Origin: Bacteroidales bacterium
GTDB taxonomy: Bacteria > Bacteroidota > Bacteroidia > Bacteroidales > VadinHA17
Reading direction: 5' to 3'
Length of the DNA stretch: 45,277 nucleotides
NCBI GenBank assembly: GCA_009881065.1
Contig: WXFE01000057.1
Location: 1 to 45,277, forward strand
Shown: positions 34,801-41,136 of the stretch, one piece after another
Numbering within the stretch: the first letter of the stretch is position 1
Layout of the letters: each line of letters starts with the position of its first letter
Program-made: the position numbers and the translations under genes
Notes under the pieces: model-generated
Databases searched by the model: none
What the model was told of the DNA's origin: nothing
What the model saw: the letters and a program-made list of their open reading frames with translations, nothing else

Positions 34801-35164
34801 AGGTACCCAGGTGAGTGGCAAGTATCTGCTGGAAACCGTTTACGGTGACAGGATGCCACTGGGAATGCATCTTGACGGAGATCACTTGTTTACGCAACAT
34901 ACATGGAAGCTTGAGAAGAACTCGTCATATTACCTGTTTACTGACGGTTATCCGGACCAGTTCAATGGCGCTACAGGCAAGAAATTCATGAGGAGAAACA
35001 TGCGGAAGCTGATTCTTGACATACAAAATTTTCCGATGAGCAAACAAAAGGAGATTCTTGAAGAGCGCTTGGGCAGCTGGATGGGAAACGCGCAGCAGAC
35101 CGATGATATCCTGGTGGCAGGATTAAGGATTGACGGGTCGTCTACCTGGTCTGATCAGGACTGA
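31829..35164 (+). CDS. Membrane sensor with beta-propeller, Y_Y_Y domain and SpoIIE-type PP2C phosphatase
   Basis: 1111 residues. Signal peptide (MKKGFKITILLLLLSLSVFS). Residues about 25-680 form a two-component-regulator-like beta propeller (repeats such as GVMYFGNESGGIVTYNGSRW and GIVYAGGSRGFGFLQ), as in the periplasmic part of hybrid two-component systems. A Y_Y_Y domain covers about 687-769 (TEYRHRLEGYDDDWSSW, DYTNLPSGDYRFVV), then one helix near 777-797 (LVAKLFYIVIAGWLLFLLM) and a coiled-coil. The C-terminal SpoIIE domain has the metal Asp residues in AVSGDFFW, AAGDCTGHG and TDGYPDQ. It replaces a kinase by a phosphatase output, suggesting an RsbU-like anti-sigma partner switch; no partner is in the window. 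It overlaps the next gene by 23 bases, tail to tail. Confidence 0.88.
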   Translation: MKKGFKITILLLLLSLSVFSQVNRYGTPLISRFDASATPGELRNLCITMDKSGVMYFGNESGGIVTYNGSRWGKINTPGIGAVTTLITDTHGIVYAGGSRGFGFLQPDNTGRMVYVSLAGLTGSGEEIYSPITSSTADSNYVYFSDGRRLFVKDPKKDSVSVIDLKRELGIKDVSALLAFDNRLIIADNQKGLFARSADRTGRIPGGEKVAPAGFIRLLPYDRDNLLIGDAQNGLMLFNIRTGAIAFLPADTKSKSVVQRGSLTDVALLPGNLIAAGYSDRGGVYIYSHEGTLLQHISERTAAVTESSVTAMYCNNTSNSQLWFCTSGFINRASISLPASGFTPAAGITSVCGPVAEYAGEIYAGTENGLLVSYTDPSGERRFRIKGGQGARVYSLAPVDLPEGRVLLAATENGLLQLDSYDDLERFLPGLHLTAARNSGMNPGIMISGSPDGTVRTLVHDGYEWEIRHTISNAVTGRISDIEQTTPGDWWLLTSDPVSLVRMRCESNDTSFVVYGRYKGVISDTLNSLAVINNNLYLCTGRGISVYDGQDDTFRKDHDLTGKTFDEANIRILISAPEGEVIISGYDARNFDAIVATTRQGHVVFRRQFDFLPDLATTGISYADGSVWLAKGQNLFVMDKSKLAFRYGDFSTLFTRISTGSGHILMDGTFYTDSKEGQRIPSAIQPARPGITISHRDNNLTFNWTTTSYIDEEKTEYRHRLEGYDDDWSSWEKRTCRDYTNLPSGDYRFVVKARTITGFEGEEISYSFSVKRPWLSSLVAKLFYIVIAGWLLFLLMRYSARRLRIRNKRLDNLLRQRNEAAAKGRNEIEGLEKYAGLVQQTLLHSERRLGEAIPNSFLLNRPKGAVSGDFFWISRQGERSIIAAGDCTGHGVPSALRTVMALCFLDEIADRPGYMSTSEMLREFRNRLIRAFSTLPADELQSEGIDISLLSIDTERKTVEYSGAAMQCFRVREMSDQERIKWYNGEFKPNAGTQVSGKYLLETVYGDRMPLGMHLDGDHLFTQHTWKLEKNSSYYLFTDGYPDQFNGATGKKFMRRNMRKLILDIQNFPMSKQKEILEERLGSWMGNAQQTDDILVAGLRIDGSSTWSDQD

Positions 35165-35792
35165 AATTACTGAGCCTGTAAAAGATTCCCTTTTCACTGC
35201 CCTCATAGGTGATCAGACCGCAGAGAATAAAATCGCTGAGTATCTTTTCGGCCCTCCTTGCATTGATACCTGCGAGGATGCGGAATTCTTTCACCGTTAT
35301 CCTGCCCTCGCTGCGCAGAAAACTCAGAAGCAGGTTTTCAGTCTCCTCAAACCTCAGTAGCAGTCCGCGTGACTTTGCACTACGGCGCCACACCTGAAGG
35401 ATCACCCTGTCAGCCATGAAGTTCTGATCGTTTTGCCTGAAATAGGCTCTCCACCTGCCATGTTCGTCTCTGGCCTTTACCGGAATTACGGGGCTTTTCA
35501 GCACCTCCGCCTCAAGGATATTCTTGCCGTTAATAGTGTGGTTTCTTGTGCGGATAGTCACCTCGGGGTCACAGTGGAGCCTTGCGGCGGCGTCTATCAT
35601 GTAATACTCCTCGTCTGACCTCACACCGGCGAGTGATCCGTTATCCCTGACCCCGATAAGCAGCTTACCCCCGGCAGTGTTTGAAAATGCTGACAGGGTA
35701 CGGGCAATCTTCTGCGGATCAGAAATACAGTACTTGAAGTCAAGGTTCAGACCCTCGCCGCCTGATATCAGGTTGTGGATATATCGTCCCAT
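35142..35792 (-). CDS. AlbA_2 (Schlafen-type) ATP/DNA-binding domain protein
   Basis: 216 residues. The first 130 residues carry an AlbA_2 (former AAA_4) domain: LDFKYCISDPQKIARTLSAFSN, GGKLLIGVRDNGSLAGV and later FRQNDQNFMADR, matching the typical E.K.......KTI.AFANT.GG...IGV.D.G...G... pattern. The C-terminal 60 residues (ITVKEFRILAGINARRAEKILSDF, GLITYEGSEKG) look like a winged helix, as in other members. The role is thought to be DNA or nucleotide linked and remains unclear; family members are sometimes transcription regulators. Convergent with, and overlapping by 23 bases, the sensor gene upstream. Confidence 0.82.
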   Translation of the reverse strand: MGRYIHNLISGGEGLNLDFKYCISDPQKIARTLSAFSNTAGGKLLIGVRDNGSLAGVRSDEEYYMIDAAARLHCDPEVTIRTRNHTINGKNILEAEVLKSPVIPVKARDEHGRWRAYFRQNDQNFMADRVILQVWRRSAKSRGLLLRFEETENLLLSFLRSEGRITVKEFRILAGINARRAEKILSDFILCGLITYEGSEKGIFYRLSNFSPDQTR

Positions 35793-35956
35793 AATTGCCT
35801 GATTTTATGCTGCGCAGCAGCCTCGCTAAAATATAATAAAATTTTGTATATTGGTTCATTCTCAACGGCACGGTGACCGGGTCAGAACGGATTTATCAAC
35901 ACTGCCGTGAAGTGAGAATATGTGCAGTAATAAGATTAAACAACAAAACATTCTTC

Positions 35957-37138
35957 ATGAAACGCAGAAACTTTTTCAGATCCGGTCTTGCGGGAGCAGC
36001 AGGGATCACATTGATGGGTAACCGGGCCCTGGCCGGAAACAGCAAAAGAGATGAGGGAGAGATTGTATACAGGACCCTTGGCAGGACCGGTCTCAGGCTG
36101 CCCGTAGTCAGTTTCGGCGTGATGAGGGCTGACAACAGCGCACTGGTAAAAGCTGCCTATGAGGGTGGCATGAAGCTTTTTGATACGGCCCACGGCTATA
36201 TGAACGGCAGGAATGAGGAGATGCTTGGAAACTTCTTCAGCACGGTGCCCCGTGAATCATTTGTATTGGCCACCAAGGTGAAACCGGCAGGGGTTGACCG
36301 TACAGGTCTCCCCTCAAAGGATACCACTGCGGAGAGATTCCTTGAGATGTTTGATATAAGCCTCAGCAGGCTTAAAGTTGACTACGTTGATATACTATAT
36401 ATGCACTCTGCTGACACTGCTGAGATGGTCAGGCACAAGGAAACTGTCAAAGCAATGCTTGATCTGAAGAAGCAGGGAAGGGTTCGGTTCATTGGCATAT
36501 CAACACACAAGAATGAGCCGCTGGTTATAAATACCATGGTTGAGGAGGGTATCTGGGATGTTGTGCTTACCTCGTACAACTACCGCCAGACATACATTGA
36601 TGAGATGAACAGCGCCATTGAGAAAGCAGCAGCAGCGGGTATGGGTGTGGTAGCCATGAAAACCCTGGCCGGAGGATGGCTTGACAGGGAGAGAACTAAG
36701 CCCGTCAACGTACAGGCTGCCCTGAGGTGGGTATTGTCAAATCCGAATGTGCATACCACCATCCCCGGTATTACTGCATTTGACCAGTTGGAGACAGACC
36801 TGAAGATTATGAGGGACATTGTTCTCACAGATCAGGAGAAGGCTGAACTGATGGCTGAAGCCTCATTACCCGGGCTCTACTGCAATGCCTGCAGCAACTG
36901 TGTCCCCGGCTGTCCCAATAACCTGCCGATACCTGAACTGATGAGGGCTTATATGTACGCCTACGGCTATCATAATGCCGCAATGGCATCAGAGCTTGTA
37001 AGTGAGACTGCGGTTGAATCTAATCCCTGTGCCGGCTGTGACACATGCACTGCACACTGCGTAAGGGGATTTGATATCAGAGCCAAGATCAGTGACATTT
37101 CCAGGCTGGCCAATGTCCCATATGACCTTCTGGCATAA
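35957..37138 (+). CDS. Tat-exported aldo/keto reductase with a C-terminal two-[4Fe-4S] ferredoxin domain
   Basis: 393 residues from the ATG at 35957 (MKRRNFFRSGLAGAAGI), a twin-arginine signal; a start at 35873 would bury it. The AKR barrel follows (VYRTLGRTGLRLPVVSFGVM). The catalytic tetrad is complete: Asp and Tyr in FDTAHGYMNG, Lys in LATKVKPAG, His in ILYMHSAD. After the barrel the tail has CNACSNCVPGCPNNLPIPEL and NPCAGCDTCTAHCVRGFDI, eight Cys in two CxxCxxCxxxC groups, so two [4Fe-4S] clusters. The AKR plus ferredoxin form is common in anaerobes; export by Tat with its clusters is unusual but understandable because clusters and folding need the cytoplasm. Substrate unknown. Operon with DUF6599, 12 bases apart. 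Confidence 0.9.
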   Translation: MKRRNFFRSGLAGAAGITLMGNRALAGNSKRDEGEIVYRTLGRTGLRLPVVSFGVMRADNSALVKAAYEGGMKLFDTAHGYMNGRNEEMLGNFFSTVPRESFVLATKVKPAGVDRTGLPSKDTTAERFLEMFDISLSRLKVDYVDILYMHSADTAEMVRHKETVKAMLDLKKQGRVRFIGISTHKNEPLVINTMVEEGIWDVVLTSYNYRQTYIDEMNSAIEKAAAAGMGVVAMKTLAGGWLDRERTKPVNVQAALRWVLSNPNVHTTIPGITAFDQLETDLKIMRDIVLTDQEKAELMAEASLPGLYCNACSNCVPGCPNNLPIPELMRAYMYAYGYHNAAMASELVSETAVESNPCAGCDTCTAHCVRGFDIRAKISDISRLANVPYDLLA

Positions 37139-37150
37139 AATAACAACGCG

Positions 37151-37993
37151 ATGAAAAGAACCCTTTTTATTTCCGTACTGCTCATTGTCTCATTTCAGAC
37201 CATTCAGGGTCAGGGTCTTTTCCCGGAGTTGAGGGGATACAAGATCAGTGATGACTATCCTGTTTACACTCCTGACGACCTTTGGAACTATATCAACGGT
37301 GCAGCCGATGCCTACCTTCAGCTGGGTTTCATTGACCTGAACATAAGGGAGTATGTTAAGGGCAAGAACATCATCAAGGCGGAAATCTACCGGTTTGGTG
37401 ATGATGCCAGGGCTTTCGGAATGTACTCCATGGAGCGCTCGCCAGGGTATAAATTCATTAACACGGGGGTACAGGGGTACAATGAGGAAGGTGTGGTTCA
37501 CTTCTACAAAGACTGTTTTTATGTCAAGATCATGAGCCATTCCCTCTCTGCAAAAGTGAACAGCTCCATGCTTGATCTTGCCACTCTGATTTCGTCCCGT
37601 ATGGGCGGATCGGGTGAGTTTCCGGCACTGCTCAGGCTCTTTCCTTCCGAAGGGCTTCTTGAGAATCAGGAGACATACCTGCTGGAGAGTGTTCTGGGGC
37701 ACGAGTTTCTGCGCGGCGCCTTCAGGGCTTCGTACGAGGTTGAGGGAGACCGGTTTGACATATATCTCTTCAGCCGTGAAGATCCGGCTGAAGTTGCAGC
37801 AATGGCAGCCAGCCTTGCCGGAGATGCATGGGCAGCCGATGATGAGGTTTTCAGGTATGCCTTTAAGGATGGATTCAACGGGTTGCTGTATATGGCGAGG
37901 CAGGGGGGAAAGCTGATACTGATCAGCGGGCTGCCATTGGAGAGGTCGTCTCTGGCTGAGCGTTACATCACGTTAATGCTTGGCAGCCACTGA
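37151..37993 (+). CDS. DUF6599 family exported protein
   Basis: 280 residues with a signal peptide (MKRTLFISVLLIVSFQTIQG). The hallmark motif is LWNYINGAADAYLQLGF near residue 43, then a long beta-rich domain with EIYRFGDDARAFGMYSMERS and GVQGYNEEGVVHFYKDCFYVKIM, and a second, similar part near 180-280. This family, DUF6599, has no known function; it lies next to the ferredoxin-bearing aldo/keto reductase, 12 bases after its stop, so the two are almost certainly co-transcribed and may act together in the periplasm. It is followed by a bidirectional hairpin that ends both this unit and the tonB operon. Confidence 0.78.
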   Translation: MKRTLFISVLLIVSFQTIQGQGLFPELRGYKISDDYPVYTPDDLWNYINGAADAYLQLGFIDLNIREYVKGKNIIKAEIYRFGDDARAFGMYSMERSPGYKFINTGVQGYNEEGVVHFYKDCFYVKIMSHSLSAKVNSSMLDLATLISSRMGGSGEFPALLRLFPSEGLLENQETYLLESVLGHEFLRGAFRASYEVEGDRFDIYLFSREDPAEVAAMAASLAGDAWAADDEVFRYAFKDGFNGLLYMARQGGKLILISGLPLERSSLAERYITLMLGSH

Positions 37994-38018
37994 ACACAGA
38001 GTATTTGATGGATCGCAA

Positions 38019-38055
38019 TAAAAAAGGTGCCTCACAATTGAGACACCTTTTTAAT
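38019..38055. terminator. Bidirectional intrinsic terminator between DUF6599 and tonB genes
   Basis: AAAAAGGTGCCTC and GAGACACCTTTTT arms enclose ACAATT, a 13-base stem with one mismatch, flanked by A and T runs on each side. It lies between convergent genes (stop at 37993 and stop at 38072), so it can terminate both. Confidence 0.85.
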
Positions 38056-38071
38056 TTTCGTTAAGCTTCCT

Positions 38072-38851
38072 TTACTTGAGCTCGAATTTGATAGGTACGC
38101 TATACCATACGTTCACGGGTTTACCGCCCTGTTTGCCGGGTTTCCACAGCGGGAGCATCTTGATGACCCTGATTGCCTCTTCATCGAGCGACGGGTCAAC
38201 GCCCCTGACTACGGATACCTGATCAACGGTACCCTTGTATGTTACGCAGAAGCGAAGAGTTACCCTGCCCTGGATGTTGTTTTCCTTGGCAATCTCAGGA
38301 TAATTGATGTTGCTGTAGATGAAATTGAAGAGCTCGGCATCCCCACCCGGGAATGAGGGCATCTCTTCAACCACCACAAACACCTCTTGTGGGGCTTCTT
38401 CCTCTATCTCTTCCTGTACCTGTTCAATTACCTCAAGCCCTACATCCTCGTCAACCACAGTTTCAGCCACGTCGTCCATAGCCATAAACTGTGATGCCTC
38501 TTCAGGTTTGATGCTATCAACGATTACAGGAGCCACGTATTTCACCACTGTCTGCTGTTCTGTCGGCGGTGGAGGCGGTGGAGGCGGTGGAGGAGCAGCG
38601 GCTTCCTGGTTGATGTCATTAGCCATTTCAGCTATGACCTCAGTAGCGTCTCTCTCCTTGACATGAGCTATACTTCTGGCTTTCAGATAGGGAACATAGG
38701 CTGCGATGAAAACCACAATTACTCCAACAATAATTGATACTGTCATTGTCCTGGAATATTTCCTGCGGAGTTCGTATGCGCCGTATTCCTTGTTTCTGCC
38801 TTCGAATACTATATCATCGAAGCTTGGGTATCGTTTCCTTTTATTTGCCAT
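38072..38851 (-). CDS. tonB: Energy transducer TonB
   Basis: 259 residues. A cytoplasmic head of about 35 residues (SFDDIVFEGRNKEYGAYELRRKY, typical of Bacteroidota TonB) precedes one helix at about 38-58 (VSIIVGVIVVFIAAYVPYL). A linker with ten consecutive Pro near residue 90 spans the periplasm, then an acidic stretch (EEEAPQEV). The C-terminal TonB domain shows FIYSNINYPEIAKENNIQGRVTLRF, VVRGVDPSLDEEAIRVI and WKPGKQGGKPVNVWYSVPIKF. It links ExbBD proton flow to outer membrane receptors. Last gene of a six-gene unit. Confidence 0.95.
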   Translation of the reverse strand: MANKRKRYPSFDDIVFEGRNKEYGAYELRRKYSRTMTVSIIVGVIVVFIAAYVPYLKARSIAHVKERDATEVIAEMANDINQEAAAPPPPPPPPPPTEQQTVVKYVAPVIVDSIKPEEASQFMAMDDVAETVVDEDVGLEVIEQVQEEIEEEAPQEVFVVVEEMPSFPGGDAELFNFIYSNINYPEIAKENNIQGRVTLRFCVTYKGTVDQVSVVRGVDPSLDEEAIRVIKMLPLWKPGKQGGKPVNVWYSVPIKFELK

Positions 38852-38863
38852 AGTTGTACCTCC

Positions 38864-39520
38864 CTATTGTGCTGAACCTGAAGGAGCGGCTGCTGCCCTG
38901 TTGAGGGCATCAACAACCAGATTCTCTTCTATCCAGTCTATATCCGTAAAAATGTATCGGGCAATACCCACAATTGACATCTCGTCAATGATATCGACGA
39001 AATTTTTGTACTTGGCTGTCTTGTAGGCTTTGATAAGAACGATAGGCCCTGTATCATCATCCTTTTTAAGCTGGCTGATTGCAGATCTCACCGAGTCCTG
39101 TCTGATATTGATCTTACCTGAGATAACATCTTTCTCAAACTGGTCTATTTTGCGGAACAGGGCCCTGTTACGGTCAAGTAGTACCTGACGGATTCCTGTT
39201 GCGCTGAAATCAGTTTCCTGAAGTACTGTCACTTCAGGGTCTGCTTTACCGGGGTACCAGTAGACTTTGTCGTCCGGACCGAGGATGATATTGAGAGTGC
39301 GGCTGTCAGCAATCTTCGGAGGTTCTACTTTTTCATCCTTCCTGATTTTTTCAGGAAGAATTATTTCCATCACCTTTGGTTTGCTGAAAGCTGCTGTGAG
39401 CATGAAGAACGTGATGAGCAAGCTCATGAGGTCTACCATTGGCGTCATATCCACGAAGGCTTCACCTTTTTTGGGTCTCTTTTTCGATCCCTTTTTCTCT
39501 TCCTGTACTATATGTGCCAT
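38864..39520 (-). CDS. exbD: Biopolymer transporter ExbD (second copy)
   Basis: 218 residues with a single N-terminal helix at about 25-48. The Asp of ExbD that takes part in proton flow sits in FVDMTPMVDLMSLLITFFM (second Asp). Both Bacteroidota ExbD copies carry this element. The periplasmic part (about 170 residues) is longer than in E. coli ExbD (141 in total) and includes DLLGA-like ISQLKKDDDTGPIVLIKAYKTAKYKNFVDIIDEM. One base separates its start from the stop of the first exbD and 12 bases separate it from tonB. Confidence 0.94.
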   Translation of the reverse strand: MAHIVQEEKKGSKKRPKKGEAFVDMTPMVDLMSLLITFFMLTAAFSKPKVMEIILPEKIRKDEKVEPPKIADSRTLNIILGPDDKVYWYPGKADPEVTVLQETDFSATGIRQVLLDRNRALFRKIDQFEKDVISGKINIRQDSVRSAISQLKKDDDTGPIVLIKAYKTAKYKNFVDIIDEMSIVGIARYIFTDIDWIEENLVVDALNRAAAAPSGSAQ

Positions 39521-39521
39521 C

Positions 39522-40160
39522 TTACTCTGCTATTTGCTCTTCCGTTATTTGAACTGCCCTGAGATTTGTGATCAGGTTGAACCTGTTCACCATCTTGTCC
39601 TGCAGAATATCCAATACTTCCCTTACAACCGGGAAATCAACGTCTGCATCACCCTTGATCATTGTATTGATAGCAGGGTTTATCTGACGTGCGAAGAGGA
39701 TCCAGTATGAAAGTTGATTGTCAGCTGAATCAATTGGAACACCTTTTTCAAGGGCAATTTTTTCATCTGAATCCTTTGTGGAGAGATATTTTTTCATATC
39801 CTGTATCGGAACGCCCACGGCGGTGCCGGTTTTCTCGAAGAGGCGAAGTTCATCCTCGGTGAATTCAATGTTGTAGCGCTTGCCCATTTCGGCAAGGATT
39901 TTGGGCCGGTATTTTAATATGGTATCCGGTCCGTTGTCAACATTGAAGAATATCCGGTTGTCCTTCGCAATGAGTACCGTCATAACGTTGGCATCCATCA
40001 TCGGTTTCTCCGATACGGAAAAAGGCGTATCGACAGGAGCTGTTTCCTGGGGCCTGAATGTTGCTGTCAGAATGAAGAATGTGAGCAGCAGTGTAAACAG
40101 GTCCACCATCGGCGTCATGTCGATTCGTGGCGATTTTGCTCCTAATTTAACCTTTGGCAT
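39522..40160 (-). CDS. exbD: Biopolymer transporter ExbD (first copy)
   Basis: 212 residues. N-terminus PRIDMTPMVDLFTLLLTFFILTATF holds the helix and the key Asp. Periplasmic part includes NTMIKGDADVDFPVVREVLDILQDKMVNRFNLIT, the ExbD/TolR end pattern. The two ExbD copies share the helix region but differ in the periplasmic part, so they may form a mixed ExbD dimer; that is an inference. Stop and next start are one base apart, and it follows exbB after 45 bases. Confidence 0.94.
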   Translation of the reverse strand: MPKVKLGAKSPRIDMTPMVDLFTLLLTFFILTATFRPQETAPVDTPFSVSEKPMMDANVMTVLIAKDNRIFFNVDNGPDTILKYRPKILAEMGKRYNIEFTEDELRLFEKTGTAVGVPIQDMKKYLSTKDSDEKIALEKGVPIDSADNQLSYWILFARQINPAINTMIKGDADVDFPVVREVLDILQDKMVNRFNLITNLRAVQITEEQIAE

Positions 40161-40205
40161 CTTTTAATTCCTTTCTTTTTTTGACCAAAAGAATAAATTC
40201 GGCAG

Positions 40206-41021
40206 CTATTTTCTGATAGAGGAGGCGAATGTCTGTGTCAGACTGAAGCCAGCCTCGTCAATTTTAAATACATAGCTGTCTATCATTGATGAGAACCAGT
40301 TGAAGAAGATGATAGCCAGGGTTGAACCAGTGATACCGAATGCTGTGTTAACAAGAGCTTCAGAGATACCGGTTGAGAGGGCGAGAGCATCAGGAGCACC
40401 TGACTGTGCCAGGGCGGCGAATGCACGGATCATCCCGATAACCGTTCCGATAAGACCGATAAGCACTGAGATCGAAGCAATCGTTGAGAGGATCACCATG
40501 TTCCTTGACAGAACAGGGAGCTCGAGAGCTGTAGCCTCTTCAATAGCCTCCTTCATTGAGGTGATCTTCTGGTCTTTCTCCAGTTCCTGGTCACTTTCCA
40601 GGGCACGGTAGCGCGAGAGGCCTGCCTTGAGAACATTGGCAAGTGAACCCTTCTGCTTGTCACATGCAACGATGGCATCTTCAATCCTGTCTTCTGCAAG
40701 CATCTGTTTCACATTTGTGACAAACACGTTGAGTCTTGCCTTACCTTTTATCTTTGTCAGAGTGATAAGCCTTTCAAAGCAATAAATGATAAGAACAATC
40801 AGAATTGTAATAAGAATGGGCACGATAACACCACCCTTGTACATAAGACCGAGCAGGTTACCCTGCAGGGGGTGACCCTTGGGGTTGCCACCTTCAAAGT
40901 TAACCGGGTTACCCAGGAGGCGGGTAAAGATTAGATAAGCAATAATGAATGCAACAATGATTGCTAGGGGTGCAAAGATCGACTGCCATACACCACTTGA
41001 CGACTTGGTTTTTTTACTCAT
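40206..41021 (-). CDS. exbB: MotA/TolQ/ExbB proton channel protein
   Basis: 271 residues from the ATG at 41021 (MSKKTKSSSGVWQSIFAPLA); a TTG 13 codons earlier is possible but falls just inside the promoter region. Three helices: one near 15-35, one near 75-95 (GVIVPILITILIVLIIYCFERL), and the TolQ/ExbB core (about 165-250) with IASISVLIGLIGTVIGMIRAFAALA and GISEALVNTAFGITGSTLAI, the family's GLLGTV.GM...F and LV.TA.GL signatures. It forms the pentameric proton channel with ExbD. Preceded by a promoter with both -33 and -7 elements, so it can be transcribed apart from the TPR gene. Confidence 0.94.
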   Translation of the reverse strand: MSKKTKSSSGVWQSIFAPLAIIVAFIIAYLIFTRLLGNPVNFEGGNPKGHPLQGNLLGLMYKGGVIVPILITILIVLIIYCFERLITLTKIKGKARLNVFVTNVKQMLAEDRIEDAIVACDKQKGSLANVLKAGLSRYRALESDQELEKDQKITSMKEAIEEATALELPVLSRNMVILSTIASISVLIGLIGTVIGMIRAFAALAQSGAPDALALSTGISEALVNTAFGITGSTLAIIFFNWFSSMIDSYVFKIDEAGFSLTQTFASSIRK

Positions 41022-41057
41022 TTCAGTATTCTTTAGTTGGTTTAAGTAAACAGGTGT

Positions 41058-41088
41058 CAAAAGTAATTATTCTCAATTTGTTTTACAA
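41058..41088 (-). promoter_or_regulatory. Promoter of exbB-exbD-exbD-tonB, -33 TTG and -7 TAnnTTTG
   Basis: On the minus strand TTG (41088-41086) is followed by 20 bases and TACTTTTG (41065-41058), an exact TAnnTTTG, 36 bases before the ATG at 41021. It lies in the 115-base AT-rich gap after the TPR gene. Confidence 0.5.
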
Positions 41089-41136
41089 TAGCCAAAATCA
41101 ATTAGATCAATTTTATAACTCATTAATAATTATATG

